DNA of 64,000 nt from DATKPA01 sp051955985 (lineage in GTDB: Bacteria; Planctomycetota; Phycisphaerae; WQYP01). The DNA is taken from assembly GCA_051955985.1 (NCBI GenBank), contig JBQCGD010000039.1, positions 1 through 64,000 on the forward strand. Direction: 5' to 3'. A program made the translations under genes and the position numbers. The notes under the pieces were generated by a model. That model had not been told where the DNA came from, did no database searches, and saw only the letters and a list, made by a program, of their open reading frames with translations. Positions within the stretch are counted from its first letter, which is position 1, and every line of letters starts with the position of its first letter. Positions 59,028-64,000 of this stretch are shown one piece after another.

Positions 59028-59056
59028 TTGTAAGCCGCCCGTATTTCTGCTTAACT
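59028..59056 (+). promoter_or_regulatory. Candidate promoter for the P-loop kinase gene
   Basis: TTGTAA (59028-59033), 17-base spacer, TTAACT (59051-59056), 35 bases before the GTG start. Confidence 0.35.
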
Positions 59057-59090
59057 AGCGTTTGATGGCGACTCCAAGGGGGCAAATCGC

Positions 59091-59963
59091 GTGTCGCTCG
59101 AATCCATAGAAGCCTACCCGTGGTTCCTCAACAAACGCCTTGACCTCATGGTCAATGACAACCTCGTCCACACCCGCTTCAACGCCAGTGAGTGGATGGA
59201 CCACTGGCGGCCGCTCCTCGCCCGCTGCCTCGATCTCTGGCTCGCCGCAAAACCCCGCCGCTTCCTCGTCGCCATCGCCGGACCCCCCGGCTCCGGCAAG
59301 TCCGTCCTCGCCGAACAGCTCCACTGGCTCATCGAACGCGGACTCCTCCACAAGGAAATGCACTCCGTCGCCCTCCCCATGGACGGCTTCCACTTCCCAC
59401 AGGCCCACCTCCAGAACAACTTCCGAAGCCTCCCCGACGGCACCCGCATCCCCCTCGACTCCGTCAAGGGACAGCCCGATACCTTCGACGTCAAATCCCT
59501 CCGACAGGCCATCAAAACCCTCGTCGGACGACCCGAATACATGGAATGGCCCGGCTACTCCCGCTTCACCCACGACGTCGCCCCAGGCAAGTACCACATC
59601 CACTACTCCGCCAACTTCGTCATCGTCGAAGGCAACTACATCCTCGTCGACCGCGGCCCCTTCCACGGCATCCCCGACCTCTTCGACCTCAAAATCTACA
59701 TCGACGGCCCCGCCCCCAAAATCATCGCCAACCTCATGGAACGCCACATCGCCGGCGGCAAGTCCGTCGATGAAGCCAAGGAATGGGTCAAACGCATCGA
59801 CCTCCCCAACGCCCGCATCGCTGAATCCACCCGCTCTCACGCCGACGTCATCATCGAACGCGACGGCGACGACGACCTCTCCGCCATCAAATGGCGCGAA
59901 AAGCCGGCAGTCGCCGCTGCCCCCGCCGCAGCCGCACCCGCCGCCCCATCCGCAAACCGGTAG
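59091..59963 (+). CDS. P-loop nucleoside/sugar kinase (uridine kinase / phosphoribulokinase superfamily)
   Basis: A 290-residue cytoplasmic kinase resembling the FrcK/YggC group. Walker A is AIAGPPGSGKSVLAEQLHWL. The substrate-side motif is VALPMDGFHFPQAHL, then GQPDTFDV and VIVEGNYILVDRGPFHGIPD. The real substrate (fructose, pantothenate-like or a nucleoside) cannot be told. It starts at GTG 59091, with AAGGGGG upstream; an ATG at 59065 is out of frame. The last 20 residues are Ala/Pro-rich and disordered. The gap 59964-60158 to dapF has only a possible extended -10 (TGCTAAAAT, 60121-60129). Confidence 0.85.
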   Translation: MSLESIEAYPWFLNKRLDLMVNDNLVHTRFNASEWMDHWRPLLARCLDLWLAAKPRRFLVAIAGPPGSGKSVLAEQLHWLIERGLLHKEMHSVALPMDGFHFPQAHLQNNFRSLPDGTRIPLDSVKGQPDTFDVKSLRQAIKTLVGRPEYMEWPGYSRFTHDVAPGKYHIHYSANFVIVEGNYILVDRGPFHGIPDLFDLKIYIDGPAPKIIANLMERHIAGGKSVDEAKEWVKRIDLPNARIAESTRSHADVIIERDGDDDLSAIKWREKPAVAAAPAAAAPAAPSANR

Positions 59964-60158
59964 CAACCCCACCTGCGCAGCCACCCGACCCCTTTTTGGT
60001 AATCTGGGCAAGCCCCTACCCTCATTTTTAGGCCAAAATCGACAGGCCGCCAATGACGTACCCACGCTTGGCGATCTCCCCCGGCCACTCTCCTTCTAGC
60101 CTCCCCACTCCCCAAAAACCTGCTAAAATGCCCCGCTTGGAATCTCCCGGAGTACCTC

Positions 60159-61061
60159 ATGCGCTTCATCAAAATGCACGGCATCGGCAACGACTACGTC
60201 TACGTCGAGTCCTTCACCCAATCCATCGACCACCCCGAAAAGCTCGCCCCCAAACTCGCCGACCGCCACTTCGGCATCGGCGGCGACGGCCTCATCCTCG
60301 TCGCCCCCCCCACCGACGCCGCCAAAGCCCAGGGCGCCTCCGTCCGCATGCGCATGTTCAACGCCGACGGCTCCGAATCCGAAATGTGCGGCAACGGCGT
60401 CCGCTGCGTCGCCAAGTTCGCCTACGACCACGGCCTCTCCAAACAAAACCCCATGAAAGTCGAAACCGGCCGCGGCGTCCTCTCCCTCCAGCTCCACATC
60501 GACCCCGAGGCCGGCACGCAGCACGACAAGGTCGAATCCGTCACCGTCAACATGGGCCCCCCCATCCTCGATCTCGAAAAAATCCCCGTCGACCCCCAAT
60601 GGCTCGGCGCCACCAGCAACCCACGCCTCTTCCAGGTCCCCATGGGCACCTCCCTCGGCGTCGAAGCCACCTTCGTCTCCATGGGCAACCCCCACGCCGT
60701 CATTTATGTGGACAATGTCGCCAAGATCGACCTCGAAAAAATCGGCCCCGTCCTCGAAAACCACAAGGCCTTCCCCCGCCGCATGAACGTCCACTTCGTG
60801 CAGATCCACTCCCGCGAAGAAGTCACCATGCGCACCTGGGAACGCGGCTCCGGCGTCACCCTCGCCTGCGGCACCGGCGCCTCCGCCGTCTGCGTCGCCG
60901 GCGTCCTCACCAGCAAAACCGACCCCAGGATCCTCGCCCACCTCCCCGGCGGCGACCTCACCCTCGAATGGAAAGAAGCCTCCTCCGGCGGCGACGATTG
61001 TGTCTACATGACCGGCACCGCCACCGAAGTCTTCACCGGCGAATGGCCCGAAAACAAATAA
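60159..61061 (+). CDS. dapF: Diaminopimelate epimerase
   Basis: The 300-residue epimerase converting LL- to meso-diaminopimelate for lysine and peptidoglycan. Both catalytic Cys are present: Cys77 in SEMCGNGVRC and Cys237 in TLACGTGASAV. Other family blocks are FIKMHGIGNDYVYV, HFGIGGDGLILV and SMGNPHAVIYVDN. It is slightly longer than E. coli DapF (274), with an insertion near residues 115-165. The start at 60159 fits the family. A hairpin follows the stop. Confidence 0.96.
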   Translation: MRFIKMHGIGNDYVYVESFTQSIDHPEKLAPKLADRHFGIGGDGLILVAPPTDAAKAQGASVRMRMFNADGSESEMCGNGVRCVAKFAYDHGLSKQNPMKVETGRGVLSLQLHIDPEAGTQHDKVESVTVNMGPPILDLEKIPVDPQWLGATSNPRLFQVPMGTSLGVEATFVSMGNPHAVIYVDNVAKIDLEKIGPVLENHKAFPRRMNVHFVQIHSREEVTMRTWERGSGVTLACGTGASAVCVAGVLTSKTDPRILAHLPGGDLTLEWKEASSGGDDCVYMTGTATEVFTGEWPENK

Positions 61062-61062
61062 A

Positions 61063-61087
61063 GCCCGCCGTCTCCGACGGCGCGGGC
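61063..61087 (+). terminator. Hairpin abutting the dapF stop codon
   Basis: GCCCG-CCGTC, loop TCC, GACGG-(CG)-CGGGC, starting two bases after the TAA. No T-run. Confidence 0.5.
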
Positions 61088-61137
61088 CGATGGATTTTCA
61101 CAACGAATTCGATTCCCTAAATCTGAGCACTCCCACA

Positions 61138-62763
61138 ATGACCCACCCTTTCACCATCCTCGCCCAAGCCGCGACCGTCGCCACCTCCCAGCCCGCGAAC
61201 ACCTGGCACGCCCCCTGGCAAAAATGGGTCACCTTCTACAGCACCCAGCTCGCCCTCACCACCGTCATTACCCTCGCCGCCCTCATCCTCTCCTACTGGG
61301 TCCTCTCCCGCATCTTCAAAAAGTTCCTCGACAAGTACAAACTCCAGCGCCCCACCGCCCTCGGCGCCGTCGCCTGCATCTTCTATTTCACCCTCCTCGC
61401 CGCACACCCCCTTCTCATGGTCGACCCCTGGGACATCATCGCCGTCACCATCCACAAAACCTTCGCCGCCATCCTCTGCCTCGTCGGCATCCGCTACATC
61501 GACCGCCTCATGATCCTCCCCGTCCTCACCCGCATCTCCGGCGGCCCGCCCTCCCGCTTCATCCACCAGATCGTCGTCAGCGTCCTCTCCGTCTTCATCA
61601 TCGCCGGCTACTGCTCCTGGGCCTTCGGCATTGAGCTCGGCTCCCTCGTCGCCGGCTCCGCCGTCGTCTCCATCGTCATCGGCCTCGCCCTCCAGGAAAC
61701 TCTCGGCAACTTCTTCTCCGGCATGGTCCTCCAGGCCTCCGTCCCCTTCCAGCCCGGCGACTGGATCAAGATCGGCGACACCGAGGGCCGCGTCGTCGAA
61801 ATGACCTGGCGCGCTGTCACCCTCATCACCCTCGCCAACAACTACGTCCTCATCCCCAACAGCACCGTCGCCAAGGAAACCATCGTCAATTACCACTCCC
61901 CCACCGTCGCCACCGCGACCAACATCGCCGTCGGCCTCGAATACTCGCTCCCCCCCAACGACGCCAAGCGCATTCTCATCCAGGCCGCCCTCGACACCGA
62001 CGGCGTCCTCCCCGATCCCGCCCCCTCCGCCGCCCTCATCTCCTTCGACGATTCCGCCATCACCTACAAAGTATTCTTCTGGATCAAGGAACCCCAGAAA
62101 CACGGCGCCATCGAGCAGATGGTCCGCACGAACTTGTGGTACCGCCTCAACCAGGCCGGCTACGGAATCCCCTTCCCCATCCGCACCGTCGAGTGGTCCG
62201 ACAGCGACAAAAAACAGGCCGCCCTCAACAGCACCGCCCGCAATGCCCGCCTCGCCTCGCTCAAGAAGAGCCCCCTCTTCGCCGACCTCGGCCCGGAACT
62301 CCAGGAGCGGCTCGCCGCCGAAACCCGCGAATTCACCCTCGCCGCCGGGCAGACCTTCTTCCGCCAGGGCGATTTCGGCGACTCGCTCTTCGTCCTCCAG
62401 TCCGGCACCGTCGTCGTCACCTATCGCACCGATAGCGGAACCGATATCGAAGTCGCCACCCTCGATGCCCCCAACATCTTCGGCGAAGTCTCCGCCGTCA
62501 CCGGCCAGACCCGCGGCGCCACCTACCGCGCAAAGACCGACGTGCGCGCCTTCGAAGTCGACCGCGACCACCTCCAGGACCTCTTCACCCACGACCCCCA
62601 GCTCGCCACCCACTTTTCCCAGATCGTCGCCGAGCGCCAGAACCAGCGCGAAGAGCTCCTCAAAAAACTGGGCGCCACCCGCAGCGCCGAACAGCAGGCC
62701 CACGCCCAGTCCCACAACGTCCTCGACCGCATGAAACGCCTCTTCTCCCTCCGCAGCCGCTGA
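61138..62763 (+). CDS. MscS-type mechanosensitive channel with C-terminal cyclic-nucleotide-binding domain
   Basis: A 541-residue inner-membrane channel. Four to five helices lead to the MscS pore helix and beta domain (AVVSIVIGLALQETLGNFFS, PFQPGDWIKIGDTEGRVVEM, YVLIPNSTVAKETIVNYH). Residues about 395-505 form a CRP-like cNMP-binding domain (SPLFADLGPELQERLAAETR, FFRQGDFGDSLFVLQSGTVV, NIFGEVSAVTGQTRGATYRA). It is probably gated by tension and a nucleotide. ATG 61138 is preferred; ATG 61090 in frame lies right behind the dapF hairpin and also lacks a ribosome site. Confidence 0.9.
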   Translation: MTHPFTILAQAATVATSQPANTWHAPWQKWVTFYSTQLALTTVITLAALILSYWVLSRIFKKFLDKYKLQRPTALGAVACIFYFTLLAAHPLLMVDPWDIIAVTIHKTFAAILCLVGIRYIDRLMILPVLTRISGGPPSRFIHQIVVSVLSVFIIAGYCSWAFGIELGSLVAGSAVVSIVIGLALQETLGNFFSGMVLQASVPFQPGDWIKIGDTEGRVVEMTWRAVTLITLANNYVLIPNSTVAKETIVNYHSPTVATATNIAVGLEYSLPPNDAKRILIQAALDTDGVLPDPAPSAALISFDDSAITYKVFFWIKEPQKHGAIEQMVRTNLWYRLNQAGYGIPFPIRTVEWSDSDKKQAALNSTARNARLASLKKSPLFADLGPELQERLAAETREFTLAAGQTFFRQGDFGDSLFVLQSGTVVVTYRTDSGTDIEVATLDAPNIFGEVSAVTGQTRGATYRAKTDVRAFEVDRDHLQDLFTHDPQLATHFSQIVAERQNQREELLKKLGATRSAEQQAHAQSHNVLDRMKRLFSLRSR

Positions 62764-62770
62764 GGCCCCC

Positions 62771-64000
62771 TCACGCCTCCCGCGTCCGCAGAATCGCCCC
62801 GCAGTTCGCAAAATGCACCCGCTGCTCCGGCGAAAACCGCGCCCCGCGCAGGTCCACGAGGTAGAAATCGGTCCCCGTCACGAACGCCTCGCGCAGGTCG
62901 CACCCGCACAGATTCGCCTTCCGAATCTCCTCCGGCGCCTTGTACTCCTGCTCGCAGTAATCGTCCGTGTAAAACCCCGTCCGCGTCCCCTCCGACGCAA
63001 TCACGCTCCCCACCAGCCCGCTCCGCGACGACCCCAGATGAAACGATGCCTTCGTAAAATCCGCCCCGCGCAGGTCCACGTTCTCCCAGTTCACCTCCGC
63101 CAGGCCGGTGTAGCGCAACACCGCCCCGCCCAGGTCGCTGCCCGACAAATCTGAACTTGTCAGATACGACCCCGTGAAGTTCACACCCACAAAATCCATT
63201 CCGCGCATTTCCATCCCCTCGAGGTCGCAGTATCGAATCGTGGCCCGGCGAAACACCGCGCCTTCGAATGCCGCCGCGCGCATCGTCACGTTCAACCAGC
63301 TCGTGCCGGTCAGATCGGCATTCCGAAAGCTCGCCCCCTCCGGCTTCATGCCAAAGAGGCGCGCCCCCGCCAACCGCGCCCCTTCGAACGTCGCTCCTTC
63401 CACGACCGTGCCCCGCAGCCTTGCATCGTGCAGCACCGCCCCGGCCAGGCACGCGTTGGTGAAATCCGCCTCGTCGAGCAACGCCGAATCCGCCACCGCC
63501 TTCGTCCAGTCGCTGGAGGAAAAAGTCGCTCCCACGGCATCCACCGACGCCAGGTACGCCCCCGCAAAAACCGTCCCCGCACAGTTTGCCCGCTGCAGGT
63601 TCGCCGCCCGCAGGTATGCGTTTTTCAGAACAGCGCCCGACAAATCCGCTCCGGTCAAATTCGCCTCTTCCAGACGCACCCCCTCCCACTGCGCCCCGCA
63701 CAACCGCGCTCCCTGCAGAAATTTCAGTTTGTGCTCGTCCCGGGGGCGCCACTGCGCATTCATCGCCAGCAGCATCCCCACAATCACCGGCTGCATGTGA
63801 ATCTTCGCCAGCCCCTTTTCCAGAATCTCCAGCGCTTCCACATGCCCCCGCAGCGCCTCCCCCGTTTTCTCGACCACGTCAAACGGCAGCGGCCGAACGA
63901 GTGGCCGCAAATCTCCCTTCAGAATCTCCCGCGCCAACCCCTCGCTGGCCAGCAGCGCCACGACGTACGGATGCCCCACCGCCATGACCTTCTTCGTGTC
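62771..64000 (-). CDS. Pentapeptide-repeat protein (N-terminus may lie beyond the window edge)
   Basis: At least 404 residues. From about residue 85 on there are long runs of A(D/N)LxX pentapeptides (ANLTGADLSGAVLKNAYL, ANLQRANCAGTVFAGAYL, ADLTGTSWLNVTMRAAAF). These build a right-handed quadrilateral beta-helix, interrupted by a non-repeat segment around GSVIASEGTRTGFYTDDY. The role of such proteins ranges from DNA mimicry to unknown. A Met at 63985 could be the start, but the frame is open to the window end. It converges with the MscS gene, eight bases between stops. Confidence 0.85.
   Translation of the reverse strand, partial: DTKKVMAVGHPYVVALLASEGLAREILKGDLRPLVRPLPFDVVEKTGEALRGHVEALEILEKGLAKIHMQPVIVGMLLAMNAQWRPRDEHKLKFLQGARLCGAQWEGVRLEEANLTGADLSGAVLKNAYLRAANLQRANCAGTVFAGAYLASVDAVGATFSSSDWTKAVADSALLDEADFTNACLAGAVLHDARLRGTVVEGATFEGARLAGARLFGMKPEGASFRNADLTGTSWLNVTMRAAAFEGAVFRRATIRYCDLEGMEMRGMDFVGVNFTGSYLTSSDLSGSDLGGAVLRYTGLAEVNWENVDLRGADFTKASFHLGSSRSGLVGSVIASEGTRTGFYTDDYCEQEYKAPEEIRKANLCGCDLREAFVTGTDFYLVDLRGARFSPEQRVHFANCGAILRTREA

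Noticed and set aside
1..64000. tRNA or rRNA genes
   Set aside because: No T-loop (GTTCGANTC) with matching acceptor stem and no rRNA-like conserved stretch was recognised on reading either strand.

Overview
The window is GC-rich bacterial DNA, most likely from a planctomycete and probably from the Phycisphaerae side of that phylum. This is an inference from gene content. Two genes carry the AFTLIELLVVVAIIA prepilin leader with an H-X9-DG type C-terminus. Four giant secreted proteins end in a paired EF-hand/dockerin-like module followed by a PEP-CTERM anchor. Ppx/GppA sits beside a CHAD protein, and there is a DUF3309 microprotein. No rRNA, tRNA, CRISPR array, insertion sequence or phage gene was seen.

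Layout. 0-5 kb: the end of a sensor kinase, its NtrC-type regulator, an unknown helical protein, and a dGTPase behind a strong promoter and a 52-bp repeat. 5-18 kb: two prepilin-like proteins, a GH28 pectinase, a GAF-PAS-PAS-GGDEF-EAL protein, an aldo/keto reductase, and a three-gene overlapping operon (beta-propeller dehydrogenase, cytochrome c, prepilin-like) flanked by two paralogous GT-C membrane proteins. 18-23 kb: a minus-strand lipid/polyketide-type set (FabZ-like, long ACP, FabZ-like, PEP-CTERM protein, chain-length-factor-like KS, active KS). 24-38.6 kb: pieces of respiratory complex I (nuoA and nuoB on plus; nuoJ, nuoK, nuoL and nuoN on minus, with no nuoM) around Nudix, CHAD, an amber-interrupted Ppx/GppA, DUF3309, a methyltransferase, a GH78-like enzyme and a nucleotidyltransferase with a broken HEPN partner. 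39-54 kb: KDG-kinase-like sugar kinase, a VapBC pair, then four tandem surface-protein genes of 759-1450 residues. 54-64 kb: PEP-CTERM sugar dehydrogenase, gmhA, AI-2E exporter family, CbiX, a P-loop kinase, dapF, an MscS-cNMP channel and an edge-truncated pentapeptide-repeat protein.

How genes fit together. GH28, a GH78-like rhamnosidase, a PL1-like pectate lyase and a KDG-type kinase point to pectin or rhamnogalacturonan use, although the genes are scattered. The KS/CLF/ACP/dehydratase set has the parts list of an aryl-polyene or ladderane-like type II synthase without a visible ketoreductase or loading enzyme.

The most unusual non-genic signal is a set of at least a dozen degenerate short-period tandem repeats (period 7, 8 or about 9, in several unrelated sequence families). 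They sit in many short intergenic gaps and in three cases run into coding sequence. REP-like hairpins abutting stop codons accompany them. Base composition is also striking. In 0-5 kb and 46-63 kb the plus strand is C-rich, and in about 21-41 kb it is G-rich, whichever strand is coding.
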